A stretch of 64,000 nucleotides of DNA from Acidobacteriota bacterium (GTDB taxonomy: Bacteria; Acidobacteriota; Thermoanaerobaculia; UBA5066; Gp7-AA6): NCBI GenBank assembly GCA_027307335.1, contig DAHUXD010000031.1, forward strand, positions 39,102 through 103,101, read 5' to 3'. Below the pieces are notes generated by a model. It saw only the letters and a program-made list of their open reading frames with translations. It did not search any database and was not told the origin of the DNA. The stretch's first letter is position 1; each line of letters starts with the position of its first letter. Positions 56,775 to 64,000 of this stretch are shown one piece after another. The translations under genes and the position numbers were made by a program.

Positions 56775-56788
56775 CATGCATTTGCATG
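56775..56788. promoter_or_regulatory. palindrome CATGCA-TT-TGCATG upstream of copy 2
   Basis: Six-base perfect arms around TT, 40 bp before the start of the second LAMQGG gene. The position suits an operator of a dimeric regulator, but only one copy exists and short palindromes of this size can arise by chance. Confidence 0.25.
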
Positions 56789-56827
56789 GGCGTGTGCGAA
56801 CATGGAGCAAACTCGAAGGAGTCTGCG

Positions 56828-57328
56828 ATGCTGCACCTGGCCTTCGCCCTGCTTCTCGCCTCGCCGGCGCCCGTCGAGCCGGCATACTTCCGGCTGGATC
56901 TCGCGCCTGCGGGCAGCCAGGTGGCGATCGGCGAGCCGGTGGTCAAGGGAGGCATGCTCGTCTTTCATGCCTATCCCGATGGGAAGCTGATGAGCCTTCG
57001 CCGCGCCGACGTGAAGGCCACGACGCGGATCAGCGCGAAGGATGCCGCGGGTCCCGCCACGACGGATCCGAAGCCGATCGCCAATCTCGCGATGCAGGGC
57101 GGCAGCTCGAACATCCCCTCCTCGTCGGGCCGGCCGGCGACCGCCTCCAGCGGTCCGGCGCCGACGAGACCGATCGCCTCCGCGAACGCGGCGGCCGCGG
57201 CTTCGGGACCCCAGGTCGTCCCGGTCCCGGACGGCGTCGCGGTCACGACTTCGAACGGCAAGGGCTCCGGTCCCTCGCTCGTCCCCGTCGCCGAGGGCGT
57301 CGCCGTCGTGGTCCCGAACCCGAAGTAG
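56828..57328 (+). CDS. secreted protein of the LAMQGG tandem family, copy 2
   Basis: The 166-aa precursor starts after an AAGGAG site and has a short signal peptide (MLHLAFALLLASPAP). The core AYFRLDLAPAGSQVAIGEPV, then VVKGGMLVFHAYPDGKLMSLRRADVKATTRI, ends in IANLAMQGGSS near residue 95. The C-terminus is Ala/Pro/Ser-rich with two near-copies of V-P-V-(P/A)-(D/E)-GVAV. It is more like copy 3 than copy 1. The family is unknown to me; the conserved HAYPDG and lysine/arginine pattern suggests a small beta domain. Confidence 0.78.
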   Translation: MLHLAFALLLASPAPVEPAYFRLDLAPAGSQVAIGEPVVKGGMLVFHAYPDGKLMSLRRADVKATTRISAKDAAGPATTDPKPIANLAMQGGSSNIPSSSGRPATASSGPAPTRPIASANAAAAASGPQVVPVPDGVAVTTSNGKGSGPSLVPVAEGVAVVVPNPK

Positions 57329-57358
57329 GACCCTGATCGGACCCCAAGGGAGGCCGCG

Positions 57359-57778
57359 ATGTGGCGCCTGCTCGTCGTCTTGTTCCTCGCTTCGCCGGCG
57401 CCGGAGCCCGGATACTTCCGGCTCGATCTCTCGCCGACCGGCAGCCAGGTTTCGATCGGGCAGCCGGTGGTCAAGGGCGGAATGGTCCTCTTCCATGCCT
57501 ATCCCGACGGCAGGCTGATGAGCCTCCGCAAGACGGACATCAAGGCCACGACCCGGATCACGGCGAAGGAAGCCGCCGCCCCGCTGGCGACGAATCCCAA
57601 GCCGATCGCCAACCTCGCGATGCAGGGCGGCACCGCCACCGTGGTCGGCGCCTCGGGCCAGCCGGCGGGCGCCGCGGCCGGCGGCTCCAGCGGACCGGCG
57701 CTGACGCGGCCGATCCAGCAGGGCATGGCGGCGGCCCAGGCGGCCTCCACCGCGAACGCGCCCCACATCCCGGACTAA
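57359..57778 (+). CDS. secreted protein of the LAMQGG tandem family, copy 3
   Basis: The 139-aa precursor has a signal peptide (MWRLLVVLFLASPAP) and the core GYFRLDLSPTGSQVSIGQPV, then GGMVLFHAYPDGRLMSLRKTDIKATTRI and IANLAMQGGTA. Its tail (GPALTRPIQQGMAAAQAAS) is shorter than in the others. A GGGAGG site precedes the ATG. It follows copy 2 by 30 bp and is convergent with lpd. The copies differ mostly in their tails, so the core is under selection. Confidence 0.78.
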   Translation: MWRLLVVLFLASPAPEPGYFRLDLSPTGSQVSIGQPVVKGGMVLFHAYPDGRLMSLRKTDIKATTRITAKEAAAPLATNPKPIANLAMQGGTATVVGASGQPAGAAAGGSSGPALTRPIQQGMAAAQAASTANAPHIPD

Positions 57779-57796
57779 TCAGCCGCTCTGAGGCGC

Positions 57797-57874
57797 ACAG
57801 GGAGAGGGCCCGGCCGAGACTTTCCCTCCCATTCCCGTCGGTCGCGAAGCGACCGCTCAGAATCCGTGTCCCGC
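57797..57874. repeat. 78-bp repeat, inverted partner of 56659-56736
   Basis: The second copy lies between LAMQGG copy 3 and the lpd stop. It includes the hairpin CGGTCGC-GAA-GCGACCG, so it could serve as a terminator between the convergent genes. Alignment with the reverse complement of the other copy is gapless. Confidence 0.6.
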
Positions 57875-57875
57875 C

Positions 57876-59282
57876 TCAAATGTGAATCGCGTGCCCCTGG
57901 ACCGCCTCCGCGGCCTCGTGGATCGCCTCGGAGAGGGTCGGGTGCGCGTGGATCGTGCGAACGAGCTCCTCGGAGGTCGTCTCGAGCTTCATGGCCGCAG
58001 CCGCCTCCGCGACCAGCTCCGTGGCCGCCGGGCCGATGATGTGGACGCCGAGGACCTCGTCGTATTTCTTCTCGGCCACGATCTTCACGAATCCCGCCGC
58101 CTGGTCCAGGATGCGCGCCTTCCCGATCGCAGAGAAGGGAAACTTCCCGACGACCACGTCGTAGCCGCGCTCGCGGGCCTTCGCCTCCGTCAGCCCGATC
58201 GAGCCGATCTCGGGGGAGCAGTACGTGCAGCCCGGAATCTGGTCGTAGTTGATCGGCGGCGGGTTCTTGCCCGCCATGTGCTCGACCGCGACGACGCCCT
58301 CCGCCGAGGCGAGGTGGGCGAGCGCCGGCGTCGCGAGCACGTCGCCGATCGCGTAGACGCCGGGGACGTTCGTGCGCATCATCGCGTCGACCTTCACGTA
58401 GCCCTTCTCGGTCGCGACGCCGAGCGCCTCGAGGCCGATGTTCTCCGTCAGCGGCCGGCGGCCGACGGCCATCAGTACCTTCTCCGCGCGGAACGTCTCG
58501 GTCTTGTCGCCCGGGGAGCGGGCGATCAGCTCGACGCCGGCGTCGCCCTTCGTCAGCCGCTCGACGCGGGTCTCGGGATACACCGAGATGCCCTGCCGCT
58601 TGAACGAGGCGGCGAGCTCGCGCGAGATCTCCTCGTCCTCGACGGGCACGATGCGGGGCAGCACCTCGACGATCGTGACCTTCGAGCCGAAGCGGGCGTA
58701 CATCGAGGCGAACTCGACCCCGACGGCGCCGGACCCGATGACCACGAGCGACTTCGGGATCTCGGCGAGCTCCAGCATCGAGGTGGACGACAGGATCCAC
58801 CGGTCGTCGATGTCCATTCCCGGCAGCGAGCGCGGCGTCGATCCGGTCGCGACGATGACGTTCTTCGCCGCGTAGGCCGTCTCGGCGCCATCGGCCCCCG
58901 CCACCACGACGCGTCCGGGCGCGGCGAGACGGCCGAAGCCGGCCGCGACGTCGACCCGGTTCTTCTTCATCAGGTAGGAAATGCCGTTGGTCGACTGGCG
59001 GACGATCTTTTCCTTGTGCTTCATGGCCGCCGGCATGTCGAGGCGCACCTCGCGCGCCGCCACGCCGACGTCGCCGCCGTGCCGCGCCTCCTCGAGGAGA
59101 TCGGCCGTGTGGAGGAGGGCCTTGGTGGGAATGCAGCCCCACAGGGTGCAGACGCCGCCGAGGCGCGGCTCCTTCTCGACCATCAGCACGCTCAGGCCGA
59201 GCTGGGACGCCCGGATGGCGGCGACGTAGCCCCCCGGGCCGGATCCGATGATGCAGACGTCGTAGGTCTTCGTCGAACTCAT
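57876..59282 (-). CDS. lpd: dihydrolipoyl dehydrogenase
   Basis: The flavoprotein reoxidises dihydrolipoamide of the 2-oxo acid dehydrogenase and glycine cleavage complexes. The 468-aa sequence has the FAD motif IIGSGPGGYVAAIRASQLG, the redox-active pair CTLWGC near residue 47 (CxxxxC), the NAD motif VIGSGAVGVEFASMYARFG near residue 180, YAIGDVLATPALAHLA near 315, and the catalytic His-Glu region HIIGPAATELVAEAAAAM and HAHPTLSEAI. No lipoyl acyltransferase genes are adjacent. The ATG has a weak leader. Confidence 0.95.
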   Translation of the reverse strand: MSSTKTYDVCIIGSGPGGYVAAIRASQLGLSVLMVEKEPRLGGVCTLWGCIPTKALLHTADLLEEARHGGDVGVAAREVRLDMPAAMKHKEKIVRQSTNGISYLMKKNRVDVAAGFGRLAAPGRVVVAGADGAETAYAAKNVIVATGSTPRSLPGMDIDDRWILSSTSMLELAEIPKSLVVIGSGAVGVEFASMYARFGSKVTIVEVLPRIVPVEDEEISRELAASFKRQGISVYPETRVERLTKGDAGVELIARSPGDKTETFRAEKVLMAVGRRPLTENIGLEALGVATEKGYVKVDAMMRTNVPGVYAIGDVLATPALAHLASAEGVVAVEHMAGKNPPPINYDQIPGCTYCSPEIGSIGLTEAKARERGYDVVVGKFPFSAIGKARILDQAAGFVKIVAEKKYDEVLGVHIIGPAATELVAEAAAAMKLETTSEELVRTIHAHPTLSEAIHEAAEAVQGHAIHI

Positions 59283-59370
59283 GTGTTTTCCTGCACTTGC
59301 CTCTTTCGAGCGGGAAAGACTATCACCGCCGCGGGAGGACTCCGCGTCGGAACCGACGCGCCGTTCTCAA

Positions 59371-59916
59371 TTACGAGTCGACGCCCTCGCCGGGTTCCGT
59401 GGGCTCGAGCGCGAACGCGTTGTTGAACCGGTTGAAGTAGGCGAAGAGACCGACGACGGCGGCGATCTCGACGATCTCGGCCTCCGTGTAGTGGTGGCGC
59501 AGCTCCTCGAGCGTCGCCTCGGGAACGCGGTTCGCGTCGCGCGTCATCTGAAGGCCGAAGCGGAGCGCCGCCTTCTCCTTCTCCGTGAACGGTCCGGCCT
59601 CGACGTCCCGCAGCGCGGAGAGCTGGGCCGGCGTGGCGCCGCAGCGCTCGGCCAGGATCGTGTGCGACGCCATGCAGTACCGGGTCGCGTTCTCCTGCGA
59701 CGTCTGGAGCGCCAGCATCTCCTTCGTCTTCAGCGGGACCGTGCCGGAGCCCATGACGGCCGCGAAGTGCGCGTCCATCGTGGTGAGCAGCCAGGGCCGG
59801 TGGGCGAAGACCCGGTACATTTTCGGGATGTTGCCGCGCTCGGCGATCTTGCGTTCGAACGCCTCCCGGGCGGCGCCGGCCGCCGTCGACCGGCCCACGA
59901 GCGAGATTCTCGGCAT
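59371..59916 (-). CDS. carboxymuconolactone decarboxylase/AhpD-like peroxidase-related protein
   Basis: The 181-aa all-alpha protein has the AhpD-like segment TSQENATRYCMASHTILAERCGAT near residue 80, with the ExxxxCxxxH pattern of the peroxidase-related CMD group, and the later EIVEIAAVVGLFAYFNRFNNAFAL helix. Such proteins may act as thiol peroxidases or partners of peroxidases; the second Cys of the CxxC in AhpD is missing, so reducing activity of AhpD type is unlikely. A GGAGGA site stands before the ATG. Divergent from the ABC binding-protein gene. Confidence 0.85.
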   Translation of the reverse strand: MPRISLVGRSTAAGAAREAFERKIAERGNIPKMYRVFAHRPWLLTTMDAHFAAVMGSGTVPLKTKEMLALQTSQENATRYCMASHTILAERCGATPAQLSALRDVEAGPFTEKEKAALRFGLQMTRDANRVPEATLEELRHHYTEAEIVEIAAVVGLFAYFNRFNNAFALEPTEPGEGVDS

Positions 59917-59989
59917 GCTTCCTCCGCGCGCGATCCTATCGTGCGAGTCCCCGCGGCGGGGAACGCCGCGAGTAGAATCGGCCGCGCCC

Positions 59990-61132
59990 ATGAAACGGCT
60001 CGCCCTGACCGCCCTCCTGACGGCCCTCCTCGCCGCCGCCTGCGGCGGGGAGAGGCACGCCGACTCCCCGCGCATCAAGGTCGGCTTCTTCGGCGCGCTG
60101 ACCGGGCAGCAGGCGACGTTCGCGCTTTCGGGCCGCAACGGCGCGCTGATGGCGATCGAGGAGATCAACGCCGCCGGGGGCGTGCTCGGGCAACCGGTGT
60201 CGCTCGTCGCGGAGGACGACCGCGGCGAGGCGTCGGAGGCGGCGTCCGCGGTGTCGAAACTGATCACGCGCGATCACGTCGTGGCGCTCATCGGCGAGAA
60301 CGCGTCCTCGCGCTCCCTCGCCGCGGCGCCGATCGCGCAGAGCTACGGCGTGCCGATGATCTCCCCGTCCTCGACGAACGTCGAGGTCACGAAGAAGGGC
60401 GACTACATCTTCCGGGTCTGCTACATCGACGCCTACCAGGGCAAGGTCCTCGCCGCGTTCGCCCGCCGGAATCTCAAGGCCCGGACGGCCGCGATTCTCA
60501 CCGACTCCCGGAGCGATTACAGCGTCGGCCTCGCCGACGCGTTCCGCGCCGCGTTCACGGCCGCGGGCGGCCGGATCGTCGCCGACGCCCGGTACAGCGA
60601 GGGCGACGGCGACTTTTCGGCGCAGCTGACGGCGATCCGGCCCCTCTCCCCCGACGTGCTGTTCCTGCCGGGGTACTACACCGACGCGGGGCTGATCGCG
60701 CGTCAGGCGCGGGGCCTCGGGCTGAAGGCGACGCTTCTCGGCGCGGACGGATGGGACTCGCCGAAGCTCGTCGAGATCGGCGGCGAGGCCATGGAGGGCG
60801 CCTACCTGTCGAACCACTACTCGGTCGACGATCCCGCGCCTTCCGTGCGGCGGTTCGTCGACGCCTACAAGAAGAAGTACGGCGCCGAGCCCGACTCGAT
60901 CGCCGCGACCTCCTACGACGCGATGCGCCTCCTCGCGGACGCGATCACGCGCGCCGGCTCGACCGAGGGCCGCCGGGTCCGCGACGCGCTCGCGAGCACG
61001 AAGGACTTTCCGGGCGTGACCGGGAAGATCACGATGGACGCCGACCGCAACCCGATCAAGCCGGCGGTGGTGCTGAAGGTCGAGGGCGGGCGGTTCCGCT
61101 TCGCGGACTCGGTGGGACCCGGGGGCTCGTAG
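59990..61132 (+). CDS. branched-chain amino acid-type ABC substrate-binding lipoprotein
   Basis: The 380-aa precursor ends its signal with LLAAACGG, a lipobox, so it is lipid-anchored on the periplasmic side. The mature part has the Leu/Ile/Val-binding fold: VGFFGALTGQQATFALSGRNGALMAIEEINAAGG, LIGENASSRSLAAAPIAQ, VPMISPSSTNVEVT, YSVGLADAFRAAF and LGADGWDSPKLVEIGG. No permease or ATPase genes lie alongside, so it is an orphan or works with a distant transporter, or as a receptor-type sensor. The ligand is not predictable. Confidence 0.88.
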   Translation: MKRLALTALLTALLAAACGGERHADSPRIKVGFFGALTGQQATFALSGRNGALMAIEEINAAGGVLGQPVSLVAEDDRGEASEAASAVSKLITRDHVVALIGENASSRSLAAAPIAQSYGVPMISPSSTNVEVTKKGDYIFRVCYIDAYQGKVLAAFARRNLKARTAAILTDSRSDYSVGLADAFRAAFTAAGGRIVADARYSEGDGDFSAQLTAIRPLSPDVLFLPGYYTDAGLIARQARGLGLKATLLGADGWDSPKLVEIGGEAMEGAYLSNHYSVDDPAPSVRRFVDAYKKKYGAEPDSIAATSYDAMRLLADAITRAGSTEGRRVRDALASTKDFPGVTGKITMDADRNPIKPAVVLKVEGGRFRFADSVGPGGS

Positions 61133-61143
61133 CCGTCGAGGGT

Positions 61144-61803
61144 CTACGACTTCGGCTGAAACTCCAGCACGAATTCGTCGAACGAGGCCTCGCCCGGGCC
61201 CGCGGCGACGAGGCCGGTGCGGCCGCTCACGGGATGCGGATCGGTCGCCTCGAAGAGCTTCCGGTCGTCGAACGTGACCGTGAGCGACGCGCCGCGGGCG
61301 GCGACTCCGAACTTCTCCCAGTTCTTCGCGAACGCGCCGCGGCCGCGGCCGAGCTCCGACGCCTTGCCGTCGCGCCACGAGGAGAGCACCGCCTCCCCCG
61401 TCGACGTGTCGACGAGCAGCACGAGGAAGTTCCTCTCGTCGGCCATCCGGAGGAGGAGGCCGGCGAGACTGCCGCCCTGCCGCACGAAAGTCGTCACGCT
61501 GCCGTCCTCGAAGGAGTACGTGCGGCGCACGGCGGCGGCGAGCGAGTCGGCCGGCCGCTTCGCCTCGACCTGGGCGAGGCGGTTCGGCGCGGAGACGGGG
61601 TTCGGATCGGCGAGCACGAGCCAGCGCGCCGGGGCCGGGTTCGGGCCGAGCACCACCAGGTCGAAGAAGCCGGGCGCCCGCATCATCGAGTCGGTGTCGA
61701 AATGGTTGCGGATCGTCTCGGCCGTGCCGGGCGCGGCGCCGAGGAAAAATGCGAGGGCCGCCGCGAGGGAGGACCGGAGGAGGACCCGTCGAGCGAGATT
61801 CAT
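61144..61803 (-). CDS. secreted jelly-roll-like protein (3-keto-disaccharide hydrolase/concanavalin fold)
   Basis: The 219-aa precursor has a signal peptide (residues 1-29, cleavage after GTA). The mature part looks like a beta-jelly-roll: NHFDTDSMMRAPGFFDLVVLG, TYSFEDGSVTTFVRQGG, MADERNFLVLLVDTSTGEAVLSSW, and the terminal GRTGLVAAGPGEASFDEFVLE strand that is common to the 3-keto-disaccharide hydrolase/LamG-like families in Acidobacteria. Catalytic residues are not identifiable, so it may be a binding module. It is convergent with the ABC binding-protein gene and divergent from 61845. Confidence 0.7.
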   Translation of the reverse strand: MNLARRVLLRSSLAAALAFFLGAAPGTAETIRNHFDTDSMMRAPGFFDLVVLGPNPAPARWLVLADPNPVSAPNRLAQVEAKRPADSLAAAVRRTYSFEDGSVTTFVRQGGSLAGLLLRMADERNFLVLLVDTSTGEAVLSSWRDGKASELGRGRGAFAKNWEKFGVAARGASLTVTFDDRKLFEATDPHPVSGRTGLVAAGPGEASFDEFVLEFQPKS

Positions 61804-61844
61804 CGTGGCCGCAAAACCCGCAGAATGCCCTAAAATTCCCGGAT

Positions 61845-62126
61845 ATGGAACCGAACTCCCAGAGAATCTATCGGGCGAGCCGGGATGGCTATGCGTTCGT
61901 CCTCGACCGCCCCAACGTCGAAAAGCTGAAGAAGCTGCCGGACTTCGAAGGACGCGAAGAGCCGGCGGTGGCGGAGGATTTCCTGCGCTCGCGCGCGGAG
62001 GCCTGGGCGGACGTGCTGACGTCCGCGGGCGCCGAGCCGGGCGAGATCGCCGTCGAGATCGATCCGCACCAGAAGAAGGCGCGTCTCGCGAAGGAGACGC
62101 GCATCGTGATCACCGCGGATATTTGA
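61845..62126 (+). CDS. small protein of a shared unknown domain family
   Basis: The 93-aa soluble protein reads RIYRASRDGYAFVLDRPNVEK, then KLPDFEGREEPAVAEDFLRSRA, AWADVLTSAGAEPGEIAVEIDPHQKKARLAKETRIVI. The C-terminal part of the convergent gene at 62781-62245 has the same sequence pattern (…YRxxRxGY…LDxPxxxxLxxLPxxxGR…EIxVxVDP…), so the two are paralogs. I recognise no family. The ATG at 61845 fits the start of the shared domain; the frame is open upstream to 61749 but does not add conserved residues. A stem-loop follows the stop. Confidence 0.65.
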   Translation: MEPNSQRIYRASRDGYAFVLDRPNVEKLKKLPDFEGREEPAVAEDFLRSRAEAWADVLTSAGAEPGEIAVEIDPHQKKARLAKETRIVITADI

Positions 62127-62234
62127 CAGGCGTCTCGCACCAGGCGCCTGTCATCCCGAGGGCGTGAGCCCGAGGGATCCCTTTGCAAGCCGAGATTCGG
62201 ATTCGAAAGGGATCCCTCGCTGCGCTCGGGATGA
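62124..62234. repeat. palindromic repeats between convergent genes
   Basis: Two stem-loops lie in tandem. The first pairs TGACAGGCG (62124-62132) with CGCCTGTCA (62145-62153), and overlaps the last codons of the 61845 gene. The second pairs a left arm at 62150-62184 (GTCATCCCGAG..GAGGGATCCCTTT) with a right arm at 62206-62234 (AAAGGGATCCCTC..CTCGGGATGAC). Palindromes of the form TCATCCCGAG...GGGATCCCTTT are widespread dispersed repeats in environmental genomes. The structure can terminate both convergent genes. Confidence 0.7.
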
Positions 62235-62244
62235 CCGGTTCACC

Positions 62245-62781
62245 CTAGAAGCTCAGGATCCCGCGGATCTGGTTCTCGAGCGCGAGGAAGGCCTGCCTCG
62301 AGTACGGGTCGACCACCACTCGAACCTCGTTGGGCGACGGCACGTCGTCCACGATCGAGGCGGCGAGCCGGTCCGCCTGACCGTCGAAGAAGGCCTCGCC
62401 GATCTCGGTGTCGGTGCGGCCGCGGGACCCCGGCAGCTCGCGGAGCCGCGCGAGGTCGGGAGGGTCGAGCCGCAGCCGGTACCCGCGGCACTCGCGGTAG
62501 AGCGGCTCACGCCGGTCGGCCAGATCCGGCCGGCCCCGGGGCACGGCGCGGGAGGACTCGGGCGGCGCGTCCGTCATGGCCTCGGCGGCGGGAAGCGCGT
62601 CGTCGGCGTCATCGAGCTCGGCCTCGGACTCGTCCTCGGGAGCCGCCGACACGCTCGCGGCGATCGCCTCGCGCGGCGGCTCGGTGGCCTGAGGCACGGG
62701 CGCCGGCTCCGGCAGCCTCTCCGGAGCCTCGGGCTCCTCCTCCGCGGTCCCCTCCGGCGGGAGGCCGGTCTCGTCCGTCAT
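62245..62781 (-). CDS. acidic protein with C-terminal domain paralogous to 61845
   Basis: The 178-aa protein has a low-complexity N-terminal half rich in Glu, Pro and Ala (residues 1-90). The C-terminal ~85 residues are a paralog of the protein at 61845: LYRECRGYRLRLDPPDLARLRELPGSRGR, DGQADRLAASIVDDVPSPNEVRVVVDPYSRQAFLALE. No membrane segment or signal is present, so it should be cytoplasmic. It lies 2 bp downstream of the acyl-CoA dehydrogenase stop and so is in the same unit. Confidence 0.75.
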   Translation of the reverse strand: MTDETGLPPEGTAEEEPEAPERLPEPAPVPQATEPPREAIAASVSAAPEDESEAELDDADDALPAAEAMTDAPPESSRAVPRGRPDLADRREPLYRECRGYRLRLDPPDLARLRELPGSRGRTDTEIGEAFFDGQADRLAASIVDDVPSPNEVRVVVDPYSRQAFLALENQIRGILSF

Positions 62782-62783
62782 CG

Positions 62784-63932
62784 TCAGTTCCCCGCCAGCA
62801 CGTTCTTCGAGATCACGATGCGCTGAATCTCGCTCGTGCCCTCGTAGATCGTCGTCACCCGCGCGTCCCGATAGAAGCGCTCGACCGGATATTCCTTCGA
62901 GTAGCCGTAGCCGCCGAAGATCTGCACCGCGCGCGCGGCGATGGCGTTCGCGGCCTCGGTCGCGTAGACCTTCGCCATCGACGACTCCTTCGAGAACCGC
63001 ACGCCCGGCTTCTCGGAGCGCAGCGCGGCGCGGTAGGTGAGCGCCCGGGCGGCGTCGAGCTGAACGCGCATGTCCGCGATCTGGAACGCGATCGCCTCGT
63101 GCTCGGCCAGCTTGCGGCCGAAGGACTCGCGCGTCTGCGCGTACTGCACCGACTCGTCGTAGGCCGCCTGCGCGATCCCGATGCCCTGCGCCGCGATCCC
63201 GATCCGCGAGTGGTCGAGGGTCGTCATCGCGATCCGGAAGCCCTGGCCCTCGTCGCCGAGGCGCCGCTCCTCCGGGACGCGCACGTCCTCGAGGAAGATG
63301 GCGGCCGTCTTCGAGGAGCGCAGGCCCATCTTTTCCTCGGGAGCGCCGACGCGCAGGCCCGCGTCCCCCGCCGAGACGAGAAAGGCCGTGATGCCGTGCG
63401 TGCCCGCGGCGGCGTCCGTCATCGCCATCACCACGTACCAGTCCGCCTCGCCGGCGTTCGTGATCCAGGCCTTGGCGCCGTTGACGACGTAGCCGCCGCC
63501 GTCCCGGACCGCCGTCGTCTTCTGGTTGGCGGCATCGGATCCCGACTGCGGCTCCGTCAGCGCGTACGCGCCGAGCGCGCGCCCCGACGCGAGCGGCGCC
63601 AGGATGTCCTTCTTCTGCTTCTCGGTCCCGAACTTCCAGATCGGATAGCAGACGACCGAGTTGTTCACCGACACGATCACCGCCGTCGAGGCGGAGACGC
63701 GGGCGAGCTCCTCGATCGCGAGGACGTACGAGATCGCGTCCGCGCCGGCGCCGCCGTATTCCTCCGGGACCATCATCCCCATGACGCCGAGCTCGCCCAG
63801 GCGCGCGACCGCCTCGCGGGGGAAGCGCTCCTCCTTCTCCCACTGCGCGACGCGGGGCGCGATTTCGGCGAGGGCGAACTCCCGGACGGCGTCGCGGATG
63901 CGCTTCTGGTCCTCGGTCGGCTCGAAGTTCAC
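62784..63932 (-). CDS. acyl-CoA dehydrogenase
   Basis: The 382-aa flavoenzyme catalyses alpha,beta-dehydrogenation of acyl-CoA in fatty acid or amino acid degradation. Landmarks are YGGAGADAISYVLAIEELAR near residue 60, GAYALTEPQSGSDAANQKT near 120, WITNAGEADWYVV near 155, QTRESFGRKLAEHEAIAFQIADM near 255, and the C-terminal IFGGYGYSKEYPVERFYRDARVTTIYEGTSEIQR with the catalytic Glu. The GTG at 63932 overlaps the stop of an upstream gene (GTGA). Substrate chain length is not clear, but the sequence is closest to short-chain/branched types. Confidence 0.95.
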   Translation of the reverse strand: MNFEPTEDQKRIRDAVREFALAEIAPRVAQWEKEERFPREAVARLGELGVMGMMVPEEYGGAGADAISYVLAIEELARVSASTAVIVSVNNSVVCYPIWKFGTEKQKKDILAPLASGRALGAYALTEPQSGSDAANQKTTAVRDGGGYVVNGAKAWITNAGEADWYVVMAMTDAAAGTHGITAFLVSAGDAGLRVGAPEEKMGLRSSKTAAIFLEDVRVPEERRLGDEGQGFRIAMTTLDHSRIGIAAQGIGIAQAAYDESVQYAQTRESFGRKLAEHEAIAFQIADMRVQLDAARALTYRAALRSEKPGVRFSKESSMAKVYATEAANAIAARAVQIFGGYGYSKEYPVERFYRDARVTTIYEGTSEIQRIVISKNVLAGN

Positions 63933-64000
63933 GGGCGGGGCCCCTGCGCCGGGGACGGACCGCCGGGCCCGCCCGGCGCGGCACCGCTCCCGGGTCCGCG
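63929..64000 (-). CDS. 3' end of an upstream gene (partial)
   Basis: At the right edge the minus strand carries an open frame with a Gly/Pro-rich tail (GPGSGAAPGGPGGPSPAQ, then GPRP) that ends in a TGA overlapping the GTG of the acyl-CoA dehydrogenase gene. Only 23 residues are visible. The function cannot be inferred; coupling suggests the same operon. Confidence 0.5.
   Translation of the reverse strand, partial: RGPGSGAAPGGPGGPSPAQGPRP

Overview
The window is about 64 kb of GC-rich, gene-dense bacterial DNA. No stretch over about 300 bases lacks a gene, and I see no rRNA, tRNA, CRISPR array, phage or full-length transposase. Several traits suggest a Gram-negative soil or sediment lineage of the Acidobacteriota (possibly Thermoanaerobaculia-like). 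These are an aerobic heme-copper oxidase operon, System I cytochrome c maturation, a menaquinone-pathway aminofutalosine synthase, a single-subunit cytochrome b558 succinate dehydrogenase, Cys-containing S-layer-homology repeats inside an RHS protein, and many lipoproteins and secreted proteins of unknown function. The taxonomic placement is inference; no marker gene settles it.

Layout. 1-5312 (+): the 3' part of a large RHS/YD-repeat protein with an embedded S-layer-homology block and a putative metal-dependent toxin tail, followed by a candidate membrane immunity protein and a secreted protein. 13614-5347 (-): recO, glyQ, glyS, ppdK and an exported amidohydrolase, with glyS and ppdK overlapping. 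13689-17929 (+): an MFS transporter with an AT-rich operator-like leader, a 65-aa zinc-ribbon protein coupled to mqnE, and a GT-C type membrane protein. A 159-bp element with 18-bp terminal inverted repeats follows, facing a convergent secreted-protein gene. 19082-25918 (+): sdhCAB, a TAXI-type binding protein, fumC and an MgtC-like protein, so two successive TCA steps lie together.

44834-26039 (-) is one co-directional run of about 29 genes, many with ATGA or GTGA overlaps. It starts with a cupredoxin-like lipoprotein and the cytochrome oxidase and heme O/A genes (coxB, ctaD, ctaA, ctaB, two very small membrane proteins, subunits IV and III, DUF420). It continues with a serine hydrolase, a DUF374 acyltransferase and argF, then an epimerase and a methyltransferase. 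A cysteine synthase gene reduced by an in-frame internal deletion to 56 codons comes next, then a nitrilase-family enzyme and a string of small stress or accessory families (DUF1801, RibD-like reductase, YdjM, VOC, DUF488, two DinB proteins, an NAD(P)-binding protein, DUF1697). The run ends with a frameshifted membrane protein and YccF.

44987-49945 (+) is the cytochrome c maturation operon ccmABC, ccmD-like, ccmE, ccmF. Its CcmE has a CxxxY heme-attachment motif in place of HxxxY. 50867-49974 (-) is a metallo-beta-lactamase-fold hydrolase followed by a Doc toxin remnant. 55954-50981 (-) is a MacB-type efflux operon (adaptor, ATPase, two permeases) ending in a protein with chagasin-like inhibitor domains. 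56086-57778 (+) holds three tandem paralogs of an unrecognised secreted family, the last two flanked by inverted 78-bp repeats.

59282-64000 contains lpd, an AhpD-like protein, a branched-chain amino acid type binding lipoprotein, a jelly-roll-like secreted protein, an acyl-CoA dehydrogenase, and two convergent genes that share an undescribed domain of about 85 residues.

The best candidates for something undescribed are the RHS/S-layer hybrid with its toxin and immunity cassette, the three-gene 'LAMQGG' family, the shared domain at 61845 and 62245, and the CxxxY cytochrome c maturation operon with its linked oxidase cluster.
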